Positions 1-10,667 of a stretch of DNA of 64,000 bases are shown here, piece after piece. Within the stretch, counting starts at the first letter, position 1, and each line of letters starts with the position of its first letter. The notes beneath the pieces are model-generated. The model was not told the DNA's origin. It made no database searches and saw only the letters and a program-made list of their open reading frames with translations. The stretch covers positions 62,001 to 126,000 of the forward strand of contig CAWBDF010000007.1 of the NCBI GenBank assembly GCA_963787485.1, given 5' to 3'. Both the position numbers and the translations under genes were made by a program. The DNA comes from Bog-473 sp963787485. Lineage in GTDB: Bacteria > Actinomycetota > Acidimicrobiia > Acidimicrobiales > RAAP-2.

Positions 1-573
1 CATCTGCATCGTCTCGACCCGCTGGCTGCCCGCCGAGATGAACCGGGTCGACACCATCTGGACCAAGTCGATCTCTCCGGACACGAACGGGGCGGCCACC
101 ACAGCCGCAATGAAACGGGCGTCGGCGAAGTTCGGGCTGTCGGCGAAACCCGAGAACGACCGCGCGATCTCGATGCCGCGGAAGCGGAAGTACGGCGGGG
201 CTTTCTTGCCCACCGGCCACACCGTCACCTCGGCGCCGTTGCTCCTGTGCTCGCCCGCCAGCCGCTCGGTGGCCCGCAGCACGCCCGAGTTGTAGGAACC
301 GGCCAGACCCCGGTCGCCGGCGATGGCCAGGATCCCGACATGGCGCGGCGACTCGGGCGTGCCCAACAGGTTCTTGGCCGCCGTCGCGTCCGCCTCAACG
401 GTCAGGCGCAGGACGCGCTGCATCCCTTCCCGGAAGGGACGGTTGGCGGCAATGCGCATCTGGGCGCGTACGATCCGCGAGGCGGCGATCAGCTCCATCG
501 CCTTGGTGATCTTCCTCGTGGACTGCACACTGCGGATGCGTCGCCGCAGGATGCGCTCTTGGCCACCGGCCAT
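1..573 (-). CDS. atpG: ATP synthase gamma subunit, 3' end outside window
   Basis: This is the central rotor-shaft subunit of the F1 ATPase. The reading frame opens at ATG 573 and starts MAGGQERILRRRIRSVQSTR, followed by a KITKAMELIAASRIV stretch, which is the classical gamma N-terminal helix. A later segment, LAIAGDRGLAGSYNSGVLR, is the other conserved gamma block. The frame stays open to base 1, so the C-terminal helix lies outside the window. It sits three bases after the atpA stop, consistent with one atp operon in the order B-E-F-H-A-G. Family assignment is secure and only the 5' part can be described. Confidence 0.95.
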   Translation of the reverse strand, partial: MAGGQERILRRRIRSVQSTRKITKAMELIAASRIVRAQMRIAANRPFREGMQRVLRLTVEADATAAKNLLGTPESPRHVGILAIAGDRGLAGSYNSGVLRATERLAGEHRSNGAEVTVWPVGKKAPPYFRFRGIEIARSFSGFADSPNFADARFIAAVVAAPFVSGEIDLVQMVSTRFISAGSQRVETMQM

Positions 574-576
574 GGG

Positions 577-2099
<1,523 letters not shown>

Positions 2100-2100
<1 letters not shown>

Positions 2101-3047
2101 CACTGTGCTCCCTCTGTCTGTGCTCTCGTCTGGCTTCGCTCGGCTGGCCCGAACCCGGCGGGCTCCCAGCCAGCCGGTGCGAGGTGTTCACGCAATGTGT
2201 CGATGCGCCCGCGTGCGGTGGCGTCCACCTGGAGGTCGCCGATGCGGATCCGCGCCCCGCTCAGGAGGGATTCGTCGATCACCACCTGCAACTCGACCGG
2301 CGCGCCGGTCAGGGCGGTCAGCGCCTCGCCCAGGGCGGCCCGCTGCGCGTCGTCGATCGGTGCGGCGGCACCGACGTGGGCGATGCGCCAGCCGCGGGCC
2401 TGCGCCGCCAGCTCGACCAGGTACTCCAACGTGCCCACGATGTCGCGGGCCCTCCCTCCGCTCACGGCGTAGCGGGCCAGCACCACACTGGTGCGGGGCA
2501 CCTTCCCCTCGAGCAACTCGGTCACCAACCCCTCACGGGCGGCCTGCGGCATGTCCCGGTCCGCCAAGGCGCCGCGCAGGGCTGGCGTGGTGGCGACGAT
2601 GCGGGCGAAGCGGAAGAGATCGTCTTCGAGGGACTCGAGCTCGCTCAACGACAGGTCCTCGAACACGGCCGTCGCGTAGCCCGCGACCCGCCGCCGGGAC
2701 GCGGAGAGGCTGAGCGGCGGTTCGACCAGGGGTTGTCCCTCGGCGGCGTGGCGCACCCGGGTGGCCACCCAACCGAGGGCGCCGGTCACCTCCGGCGCCG
2801 CAACCGCCATGGCGGCGAACGCGGCCAGGCGCCGCGCCTCGGAGACAACCTTCCCCTCGAGCAGGTCGAGGAGGACGGCGCGTCGTGCCGTCCCGGGCAC
2901 CGCGGTGTCCGAGAGCGCGGCTCGCAGAGGACCGTCGGCCAGCACCAGCTGCTCGACGGCCGCGACGTCGCGGGCAATGGTCGCCAGTGCGCCCCGGTCG
3001 GCCAACTCCATCACATAGGCCGAATACCCCTGGAGGGTGGGGTTCAC
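2100..3047 (-). CDS. atpH: ATP synthase delta subunit with duplicated N-terminal domain
   Basis: This is the peripheral-stalk subunit that joins F1 to the b subunits. It has 315 residues, where a standard delta has about 180. The extra length looks like a repeat of the N-terminal helical domain. One copy spans about residues 20-67 and contains LADGPLRAALSDTAVPGTAR and LLEGKV. A second copy spans about residues 140-190 and contains TTPALRGALADRDMPQAARE and LLEGKV. The usual delta C-terminal domain follows (VDESLLSGARIRIGDLQVD). Mycobacterial delta carries a comparable extension, but fused to a b-type subunit; here the protein is free-standing. The GTG start overlaps the atpF stop by four bases. 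Confidence 0.9.
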
Positions 3048-3584
3048 TGCCGCGCCTCGGCGTTGGCGGCCGGCCCGCCGCTCGTATCCGCCCGGAGCGC
3101 CTCGATCGCCTCGTCGATCAGGTCGCGGTGGGCCTCGAAGTTCACCTCTCGTCCGATCACGCGCTCGACCACGTCCATGACGATCTCACCCATACGCGCC
3201 GCCGCTTCTTCCACGGCGCGCTCGACGGGCCAGCCCCATTTCCACCTCGGCGTTGACCAGGATCCGCTCGTACTCGCTCTGACCCCGGGCCTGCGCGTCC
3301 GAGCGCACCTGCTCGGCCGTGCGATTAGCCGTGGCGACGATCTCGCGGGCCTGGTGCCGTGCGCCCTCCAGCACGCTGCGCCGCTCGTCGTCGGCCGCCT
3401 CGGCATCGGTACGCGCCCGGTCGGCTGCCTCGAGCGAGTCCCTGATCTTCTCCTGGCGTTCCTCCATGGCCTTGTTGATGGGGGGGAGGACGTACTTGTA
3501 GATGAGGAAGATCAAGATGATCGAGACGAGCAACTCAATGAAGAACGTCCCGTTGGGCAAAAGGAAGATGCCTGCTGTGGTCAT
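3044..3584 (-). CDS. atpF: ATP synthase b subunit, reading frame broken by one extra base
   Basis: This is the peripheral stalk b subunit. From ATG 3584 one frame gives an N-terminal membrane helix (FFIELLVSIILIFLIYKYVL, about residues 14-33) and a charged coiled-coil up to NAEVEMGLARRA. The other half, RAVEEAAARMGEIVMDVVER to the stop at 3044, is in a different frame. The span is 541 nt, exactly one base too long; removing one base around 3205-3240 gives a normal 179-residue b subunit. The gene is expected to be essential, so a sequencing or assembly error is more likely than a real mutation. Its end overlaps the atpH start. Confidence 0.88.
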
Positions 3585-3638
3585 GATGCGCTCGGTCTCC
3601 TGGTTGTCTCCGTCCGGCGGACGACGGGCTGCCCGGTG

Positions 3639-3911
3639 CTAGGCCTTGATGCTCTTGGCGGCGAAGACATAGACGAACACCACCATGAACAGCAGGTTGA
3701 TGAAGTACATGGCCTCCACGAGCCCGACTGTCAGGAAGAAGTACTGACGGGCCTTGGCCTCGATCTCGGGTTGCCGGGCGATCGCGGCGATGGTCTGCGA
3801 TCCGGCCAGACCGTCGCCGACGGCCGCCCCGATGGCGCCGCCGCCCAGCGCGAGCCCGCCGCCGACGAGAGCGCCGGCGACTCGGATCGCTTGTTCAGTT
3901 GTTCCAGCCAT
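3639..3911 (-). CDS. atpE: ATP synthase c subunit (proton-binding ring)
   Basis: A 90-residue hairpin of two membrane helices that forms the c-ring of Fo. The first helix is glycine-rich (GGGLALGGGAIGAAVGDGLA). A polar loop with ARQPE follows. The second helix carries the proton-binding glutamate within FFLTVGLVEAMYFINLLF (about residue 66). A good AGGAGAGGAAC-like ribosome site precedes the ATG. The length is normal for actinobacteria. Confidence 0.96.
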   Translation of the reverse strand: MAGTTEQAIRVAGALVGGGLALGGGAIGAAVGDGLAGSQTIAAIARQPEIEAKARQYFFLTVGLVEAMYFINLLFMVVFVYVFAAKSIKA

Positions 3912-3996
3912 GTTCCTCTCCTTTGTCGAGATGGGTGTTGCCGAAGTTCGGCGGTGGGCGTCGGTGCGGTCGTCGCCGGGACGTCCCGGTCGCCAC

Positions 3997-4731
3997 CTAG
4001 TGCGCGTCCCTGGCCATGCCCATGCCCAGGTACATGATCGTCAAGAGGGCGAAGATGAAGGCCTGGATCGCGCCGATGAAGAGCTCGTCGAAGGGTTTCC
4101 AGATCAGGAGGCCGATCCACGAGGCGAACGGTGGGATGAGCGTCACGATGACCGTGATCATCAGCACGCCCGAGAAGATGTTGCCGAAGAGTCGGAAGGT
4201 CAGCGTGATCGGCTTGGTGATCTCCTCAATGATGTTGATCGGAGTCAGCGCGCCGTAGGGCTGCGCGTAGTGCTTGAAGTAGCCACGCCAACCCCGCGCC
4301 TTTACCGAGTTGAAGTGCACCGTGAAGAAGACGATCACCGCCAACGCCAGGGGGAGGTTGACGTCACCGGTCGGCGGCGCCAGGAACCCGGGATCGCCGC
4401 TGGGGATGAAGGCGATCCAGTTGCAGACCAGAACGAAGAGGCCGACAGTGAGGGCCAGGCCGACGAAGGGAACTCCTTCCGGCCCGATGGCTGACTGGGC
4501 CAGGTCCGAAACCTGCTCGACCAGAGTCTCCCAGAAGAGCTGCAGCTTTCCGGGGACCCCCGACGTGGCCTTGGAACGCATGCGCAGACCGAGCGCCAGC
4601 ACGATCGCCGCCGCGATCAACGTGGTCCACACGACGTCGAGGTAGATGGTCATACCGGCCACGCGCACGACCCCGTGGTGATCGCCGATCGTGATGTTGC
4701 CGCTGGCCAGCACGAAGCTCTTCCCGTTCAT
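3997..4731 (-). CDS. atpB: ATP synthase a subunit
   Basis: This is the membrane channel subunit of Fo, 244 residues with five or six hydrophobic segments. The essential arginine is visible in ITLTFRLFGNIFSG (about residues 177-190). The C-terminal helix FIGAIQAFIFALLTIMYLGM is typical. The ATG overlaps the stop of the upstream AtpI-like gene by four bases (ATGA), which supports co-translation. Confidence 0.96.
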   Translation of the reverse strand: MNGKSFVLASGNITIGDHHGVVRVAGMTIYLDVVWTTLIAAAIVLALGLRMRSKATSGVPGKLQLFWETLVEQVSDLAQSAIGPEGVPFVGLALTVGLFVLVCNWIAFIPSGDPGFLAPPTGDVNLPLALAVIVFFTVHFNSVKARGWRGYFKHYAQPYGALTPINIIEEITKPITLTFRLFGNIFSGVLMITVIVTLIPPFASWIGLLIWKPFDELFIGAIQAFIFALLTIMYLGMGMARDAH

Positions 4732-5147
4732 TGCAGCCCCTGCGAGATCACCGCGCGGCCCACGTTCACCACGAAGAGCAGCTGGAAGATGACGAGGCCA
4801 CCAACGGCGCCGATGCCCAGCCCGCCCTCGATCAGCATCAAGCCGACGCAGATGACCGTGATGATCCCGAGCCTGGTGATGCTCTTCGTGCCCATGGCTC
4901 GACGGAGCACTTTGTGGTCGGGCTCACCCTCGGGATGGAGCTTGGCCACCCCGGCATCGAGGAACCGGAGATTCACCACCGCCATGGCGAGCCCGATGAC
5001 CAGCCCGAGCGCCACCCAGGGAACCGACAACAGGAGAGCGACGAGTGCGGCGACCAGCCCGACCGCGATCGCCGAGACCACCGTGCGGCGGAGCACCTTG
5101 GCCAAGGCATTGCCTTGAAGATCCGCGAGACCGTCAAGCAGGCTCAC
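4728..5147 (-). CDS. AtpI-like membrane protein (ATP synthase subunit I family)
   Basis: A protein of about 139 residues with four predicted membrane helices (for example VVSAIAVGLVAALVALLLSV and IGAVGGLVIFQLLFVVNVGR). It lies directly before atpB, where actinobacteria carry an atpI-type gene that helps assemble the c-ring. The frame extends upstream to 5222. I prefer the GTG at 5147 (VSLLDGLADLQGNALAK) because a GGGAG lies ten bases before it and because the longer version would begin with an atypical Arg/Ser-rich stretch. The assignment rests on topology and position rather than a diagnostic motif. Confidence 0.75.
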   Translation of the reverse strand: MSLLDGLADLQGNALAKVLRRTVVSAIAVGLVAALVALLLSVPWVALGLVIGLAMAVVNLRFLDAGVAKLHPEGEPDHKVLRRAMGTKSITRLGIITVICVGLMLIEGGLGIGAVGGLVIFQLLFVVNVGRAVISQGLQ

Positions 5148-5172
5148 CGGCGTGGCGCTCCCGAGATCCGAG

Positions 5173-5406
5173 CTACAGATACGTGCGAATCTGCTTGACC
5201 ACGCTGACCGCGGCGACCGCAACGCCCAGTGCCAGGCCGACCAGCAAGAAGACCGGTGCCGAGTGAAGGACGGCGTCGAGCCACAGACCGAGGCCGACGC
5301 CGAGCCCCACGCAGACCGCGGCCGAGAGACCCATGCTCAGGAACGCCACGGCGCCGGGCAGCTCCTTGGGCTCCCCGTCGGACGAGGCTTCTCCCTGATC
5401 GCTCAC
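5173..5406 (-). CDS. AtpZ/AtpI-type small membrane protein
   Basis: A 77-residue protein with an acidic N-terminus and two membrane helices separated by a short loop (LSAAVCVGLGVGLGLWLDAV and PVFLLVGLALGVAVAAVSVV). The pattern GLGLWLD is typical of the small AtpZ/AtpI family encoded first in many atp operons, where it may aid assembly or magnesium handling. It is the first gene of the operon here; the 181 bases before it (5407-5587) presumably hold the operon promoter, though I found no clear -35/-10 pair. Confidence 0.75.
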   Translation of the reverse strand: MSDQGEASSDGEPKELPGAVAFLSMGLSAAVCVGLGVGLGLWLDAVLHSAPVFLLVGLALGVAVAAVSVVKQIRTYL

Positions 5407-5587
5407 CCGACCGGGCGCGCACGACGACGCTCACGAGACCACACATTCGAGTGCTGGCGCCTTATGCGGCGAATGGCGCGCCGGAGTCCGTCGTCTGCGA
5501 GGCCCGGTGGGCAGCACGGGACGAGGCGAGGTGGACGGGGTACACAGCCCTCATCATCGCATCCGCGAACAGATCGCGTCCAAACGG

Positions 5588-6790
5588 TCACGAGGGGAAC
5601 CGCACCACCTCGGTCGACCGGGCGTGGCCGGCGGGCGCCCCGGGAACTCCCTGGTCGGACGCTCCTCCGTCCGCCGGCTCCTCGCCGTCGCCCCGTCGCA
5701 GACCGGGATGGAAGAAGGTGTAGAGGCCGGCCCCCAGCGCCGCCGCCCCGATCGGGATGAAGGCGTTCACCTGGTGGACGAACAACGGGAAGAGCAAGAA
5801 GCTCGACAGGATGGCGGTCCAGGCCCACAAGATGACCACGCTGCGGCGAGGTCCGTGCCCCAGCCGCAGGAGTCGATGGTGGATGTGTTCCTTGTCGGGG
5901 GTGTCGAAACCCTTGCCCCGGGCCGTGCGTCGGACGAAGGCGAAGGCCATGTCCACCAGGGGCACGCCCAGGATGAGCAACGGGATGAACAGCGGAGCGA
6001 AGAAGAAATAGGTCACGCCGCTGATGGGGACCGCGGTGGGGACGCGGCCGCCGATGACCATGGTCGACGCGGCCATGAGGAGGCCGAGGAAATGAGCGCC
6101 GGCGTCCCCCATGAAGATGCGGGCGGGGTTGAAATTGAAGGGCAGGAAACCCAGACAGATGCCGCAGGCCACCACGGCGACCAGCGGACCGACGTTGTCA
6201 CCGGGCAGCAACCCCAGTCCCATGAGGCGGATGCCGTAGAGGGCCAACGCCGCACCCCCGATGGCCACGACGCCGGCGGCCAAGCCGTCGAGGCCGTCAA
6301 TGAGGTTCACGGCGTTGGTCAAGGCGATCACCCACGCCGCGGTGATCAGCGGAACGATCCCCGGGGTGAGGATGAAGAAGCCCGCCAGCGGGATCTTGAG
6401 CTCGTACATGGTGACGCCGCTGAAGTACAAGATGCTCGCAGCCAGCACCTGCCCGGCCATCTTCGCCGGGGCTGACATGTCACGGACGTCGTCGATCAGC
6501 CCGACGGCGAACATCGCTCCTGCGGCGAGGACCACGCCGGTGATCTCGGGCGAGTCCTCGAAGATGGGCCGCAGCTGCGGCACTGCCGCCGCGGCCAGGA
6601 CGGCGACCATGAAACCGAGGAACATGGCCGCGCCACCGCCGTAGGGGATCGGCCTCGTGTGCACCGAGCGCTCGCCCGGATGCGAGACGTACCCCACACG
6701 GAGCGCAATGCGCCGGGCCGGCACCGTCAGTGCAGCTGTCGCTCCCGCGGCGATGAGCAGGACGAGGCCGTACCAGCCGATGTCGGGCAC
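5588..6790 (-). CDS. wecA: Undecaprenyl-phosphate GlcNAc-1-phosphate transferase (WecA/TagO type)
   Basis: A 400-residue polytopic enzyme of the MraY/WecA family that loads a sugar-1-phosphate on a polyprenyl phosphate to start cell-wall polymer synthesis (arabinogalactan linker or similar in actinobacteria). The metal-binding LIDDVRD is at about residues 98-104, NAVNLIDGLDG at about 159-169, the catalytic FMGDAGAHFLG at about 226-236, and the HIHHRLL histidine motif further on. It sits between glyA and the atp operon as rfe does in Mycobacterium. The C-terminal 25 residues are hydrophilic and variable. Confidence 0.93.
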   Translation of the reverse strand: MPDIGWYGLVLLIAAGATAALTVPARRIALRVGYVSHPGERSVHTRPIPYGGGAAMFLGFMVAVLAAAAVPQLRPIFEDSPEITGVVLAAGAMFAVGLIDDVRDMSAPAKMAGQVLAASILYFSGVTMYELKIPLAGFFILTPGIVPLITAAWVIALTNAVNLIDGLDGLAAGVVAIGGAALALYGIRLMGLGLLPGDNVGPLVAVVACGICLGFLPFNFNPARIFMGDAGAHFLGLLMAASTMVIGGRVPTAVPISGVTYFFFAPLFIPLLILGVPLVDMAFAFVRRTARGKGFDTPDKEHIHHRLLRLGHGPRRSVVILWAWTAILSSFLLFPLFVHQVNAFIPIGAAALGAGLYTFFHPGLRRGDGEEPADGGASDQGVPGAPAGHARSTEVVRFPS

Positions 6791-6793
6791 GTG

Positions 6794-8070
<1,277 letters not shown>

Positions 8071-8074
<4 letters not shown>

Positions 8075-8259
8075 GAAATCCCTTCGTCTGCTGCGAGAGC
8101 GAGCGCTTCGGCGGGTTTCACCGACGTGTCGAACCGGTGGTTCGGGCGCCGCTCACGGATGCCCAGGTCGTCGACCGCGTGGCCGTGGCCAATCACTTCA
8201 GCCCTCAGGATCACCTTCAGGACGAACCGAGCATCATCGGAGCCCACGGCGACGTGCAC
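8071..8259 (-). pseudogene. Decayed, C-terminally truncated rpiB (ribose-5-phosphate isomerase B)
   Basis: The frame from GTG 8259 reads VHVAVGSDDARFVLKVILRA, then GHGHAVDDLGI, which follows the RpiB start (IAxGSDHAGFxLK...GHEVxDLG). The protein stops after about 62 codons, although RpiB has about 150. It lacks the catalytic cysteine and NK segments, and the GSDHAGF motif has become GSDDARF. rpiB commonly precedes glyA in actinobacteria, so this looks like a remnant whose 3' part was deleted up to the glyA start. An open frame extends further upstream but has no RpiB-like sequence. It is probably non-functional as an isomerase. Confidence 0.6.
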
Positions 8260-8270
8260 GGGAAGGGAGT

Positions 8271-8804
8271 CTACCGATGCGTCGGAGCGCCCTCTGGGCC
8301 GGTGCCGCCACTTCGGGGCGCCGGTGTGCCGGACCTGGGTCCCCCATGTCGCCACTCGTCAGGGACCCGCACGGCTGCCACCGTCGCTCGGGCGCGCTCC
8401 TTGGCATCGGCACTCAGCACGCACTCGAGCGACGTCGTCTTCCCATCGCCCTCGACGACCCGGGCGACGAGCTCGAGGACCCCTTCGATCGGCGTCGGCC
8501 GGAGGTACTCGACAGCCAGCGACGCGGTGGCGTACCAGATGTCCCTTCCGGTTCCGATCTCGCGGCCCTCGCGGTCATAGGCGTCCGCCAGTGCGGTGCA
8601 GATTCCGTGGCAGTCGAGCAATGTGGCAATGATCCCGCCGTTGAGTACGTGCCGGGGCCCGGCAGCATGTTCAGCGCGCGGCGTCCACTGCGCCAGCGCG
8701 ACCGCACCGGTCCAGCGGCTCTTGAGCCGCAGACCCGCCGGGTTATCGGCACCACAGCCCCAGCAGTAGTTCCCCACCAGTTGATCCTGGATCGCCAACG
8801 GCAT
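8271..8804 (-). CDS. PaaI-type hotdog-fold thioesterase
   Basis: A 177-residue protein starting MPLAIQDQLVGNYCWGCGAD; the frame extends to 8903, but the ATG at 8804 begins the conserved region. A WGCG start and the block HVLNGGIIATLLDCHGICTA (central helix of the hotdog fold), followed by SLAVEYLRPTPIEG, are typical of thioesterase-superfamily proteins acting on acyl-CoA. The last 25 residues are low-complexity. The substrate is unknown. It sits in the variable patch between glyA and the YrdC-like gene and is not part of the conserved actinobacterial order. Confidence 0.8.
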   Translation of the reverse strand: MPLAIQDQLVGNYCWGCGADNPAGLRLKSRWTGAVALAQWTPRAEHAAGPRHVLNGGIIATLLDCHGICTALADAYDREGREIGTGRDIWYATASLAVEYLRPTPIEGVLELVARVVEGDGKTTSLECVLSADAKERARATVAAVRVPDEWRHGGPRSGTPAPRSGGTGPEGAPTHR

Positions 8805-8965
8805 CAGTCCATTCTGTCGTCTGACCAGGTCGTCACGCCGGCGGTCCTCACCGGGCGGTCCCCGCAGTGACCGGCAGCACGAGAAACGCTCCAATTCGTG
8901 CACACGTCCGAGGATGACTGGCTACCCTCGAGACTGCGTCGTCCGGAGCGTGCTGGGAGGTGTCG

Positions 8966-9166
8966 ATGTCAGCGCTGACGCAGCACGCCGGCGTGAGACT
9001 GGCTGAGGTGGGGTTCTTGCTCATCCTCTTTGCGGGGATCTGACTCCTCGCGGCCGAGATCCCCCAGATGGGGCTCCACCGGGTGAGGACGATCGTGGCT
9101 GGTGCCGCCTTGGCGGGGTCAGGCTTGCTCCTCGTCGTCGCCACGCACTGGGGCCACTTCGGCTGA
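8966..9166 (+). pseudogene. Small two-helix membrane protein interrupted by an in-frame TGA
   Basis: A strong GGGAGG lies five bases before ATG 8966. The frame gives MSALTQHAGVRLAEVGFLLI, then LFAGI, a TGA at 9041-9043, and continues in the same frame with LLAAEIPQMGLHRVRTIVAG, AALAGSGLLLVVATHWGHFG and a second TGA at 9164. Read through, it is a 66-residue protein with two membrane helices. A TGG (Trp) in place of TGA would restore it. Its 3' end overlaps the convergent DUF385 gene by 48 bases. It may be a recent pseudogene or a base-call error. No family is recognised. Confidence 0.5.
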
Positions 9167-9658
9167 ACCGCCTTCGGCCGGTGCACCCATGGTCTTGACT
9201 CGAAGGCATGAGTCAACCTTGAACATTCGGTGAAGGCGCTGGCTCTCCCTTGGGAACACGCCGGCCATCTCTGCCATGGGCAGGACCTGGGGATCATGGA
9301 CTTCGAAGGTTGACCCCTGGTGCCCAATGGTGGCCTGGCCGCTGGCGAGGACGTTCTGCAACCAATCACTGTGGGACCCGTAGGGGAGCGCGATCACGAA
9401 GCCGTGGTCAGTCGGAACGGCGACCACCGGGGTCTCGTAGGTCTGCCCGGACCTCCGCCCTTGGTGGCGAACGACCGATGCGAATGCCCCAGGGGTGCCC
9501 GCAGAACGCATCTGCGCGGGGTTGCTCACGTCTCGGTTGAACTTCCGGATGGCGTCGAGCACGACCGGGGACTTGCTCCGCATGCCAAGCGCGAATGCTG
9601 CGAAACCGGCAACCAGCCCGAGGACGACGAGACCGATCAGTTTCCGGATGAACCTCAC
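9119..9658 (-). CDS. Deazaflavin (F420)-dependent nitroreductase family protein (DUF385)
   Basis: A 179-residue protein with an N-terminal membrane anchor (LIGLVVLGLVAGFAAFALGM) followed by the DUF385 fold. The motif RHQGRRSGQTYETPVVAVPT, then GFVIALPYGSHSDWLQNVLA, matches deazaflavin-dependent nitroreductases and quinone reductases such as mycobacterial Ddn. Such enzymes use reduced F420 at the membrane to reduce quinones or xenobiotics. The acidic tail (DDEEQA) is family-variable. The substrate cannot be told from sequence. Confidence 0.85.
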   Translation of the reverse strand: MRFIRKLIGLVVLGLVAGFAAFALGMRSKSPVVLDAIRKFNRDVSNPAQMRSAGTPGAFASVVRHQGRRSGQTYETPVVAVPTDHGFVIALPYGSHSDWLQNVLASGQATIGHQGSTFEVHDPQVLPMAEMAGVFPRESQRLHRMFKVDSCLRVKTMGAPAEGGSAEVAPVRGDDEEQA

Positions 9659-10018
9659 GACGGCTCCTCCATGCTGGTCACCCCGCCATCGTCGTCGCCC
9701 CAGAGGGCCATGTCCAGAGGCGATCGGCCTGGCAACTCTGGCCCGGAAACATCGTCACGCGTGCCAGCACTGCCTCGGGTTCGAATCCCTAGTTCTCCCC
9801 GACGACGGCGTCGTCGTCGTCGACACGACGGCGGACTAGTCGAGAAGACTCTCCGATGGCTGCAGACCACCGGTTTGCCGTCGGGGTTCCCGGAGTGGTG
9901 ATGGCCGCGCCCATGGCGGGAGCCTGCCACGGGAGTGGCCCGGCGCCAACGCTCCTGGATGCGACGTATACGGGGGGGTCGAACACGAGTGGGCCGTATC
10001 CGGATGGGTCACCCGAGG
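9659..10018 (-). other. Gene-free spacer with a tRNA T-arm-like motif
   Basis: No credible coding frame. Around 9774-9793 there is a GGGTTCGAATCCC sequence resembling a tRNA T-arm, but no acceptor, D or anticodon arm fits around it. A GAC/GTC triplet-rich stretch follows at about 9800-9835. It may be a worn tRNA 3' end. No promoter or terminator was recognised. Confidence 0.4.
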
Positions 10019-10666
10019 TCAACGCGTCGGGCGACGGGACCGGAACCACCGGCGGCGCCTGTGACTCATCAGCATGGTCCCCTCAATGAACGAAGCCGGC
10101 AGTGCCCCTTCACGGAGGACACGGAGCGGCGACACCGTCGCGTCCACGACCGTCGCCGACGCTCCGTCCCTGCGCCCACCCTCCACCACCAGCGCCACCT
10201 GGCTGGAGGCGAACGCCTGTGCCGTCACCTGGGCGTCGGCAAAGGCGAGCGGGACAGTGCGCCAGGGGCCCAGCTCCCGGCTCAGGCGGCGGAGAGCACG
10301 CCCGTCGGGCGTGCCGACGGTGACGGCCCAGGCGCCGGACCGATCAGAGCCGGCCCACCGCACGAAGACCTCGAGGGGACCCGGCCAGCAACGTTCGAGC
10401 AAGGTCGCCAGTTCCTCGCTCCAACCGGACGTGAGCGAGCGCGCCCCATCGGCGCCCCCCACCATGTAATGGGGTCCCTCAGGGTCCGTCGCCAGATCGA
10501 ACAACCGCGCCTCGAGCTCGGGAGAGCCGGCCCGTACGGCCAGGGCGTAGCCTCCCACCGCCGGCAGGGCGACCACGGCGCCGGCCGCCAGTGCCTCTTC
10601 CACCTGGGGCGACCCGGCGGAGACGACAGGCGGATGGCCGCCCCCTCCCCCACTCCCGCTGGCCAC
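10019..10666 (-). CDS. Divergent YrdC/Sua5-family protein (threonylcarbamoyl-AMP synthase position)
   Basis: A protein of about 215 residues whose GTG (10666) lies one base after the prmC stop. In mycobacteria the gene at this place is a Sua5/YrdC protein making threonylcarbamoyl-AMP for the tRNA t6A modification. Fold-level similarity remains: GGYALAVRAGSPELEARLFD, a CWPGPLEVFV segment, and a SATVVDATVSPLRVLREGAL end. The substrate-binding KxRP motif is replaced by ATDPEGPHYM, and the later S-x-N loop (STSAN) is absent. It may have lost catalysis or changed role. A normal tsaC would then be expected elsewhere in the genome. Confidence 0.7.
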   Translation of the reverse strand: MASGSGGGGGHPPVVSAGSPQVEEALAAGAVVALPAVGGYALAVRAGSPELEARLFDLATDPEGPHYMVGGADGARSLTSGWSEELATLLERCWPGPLEVFVRWAGSDRSGAWAVTVGTPDGRALRRLSRELGPWRTVPLAFADAQVTAQAFASSQVALVVEGGRRDGASATVVDATVSPLRVLREGALPASFIEGTMLMSHRRRRWFRSRRPTR

Positions 10667-10667
10667 C

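Noticed and set aside
2184..4037. Long plus-strand open frame of over 600 codons opposite atpH, atpF and atpE
   Set aside because: It is antisense to well-recognised ATP synthase genes, has no family sequence, and long antisense frames are normal at this GC content.
9757..9800. Possible tRNA around GGGTTCGAATCCC
   Set aside because: Only a T-arm-like segment fits, with a mismatch in the stem; no acceptor, D or anticodon arm can be drawn around it.
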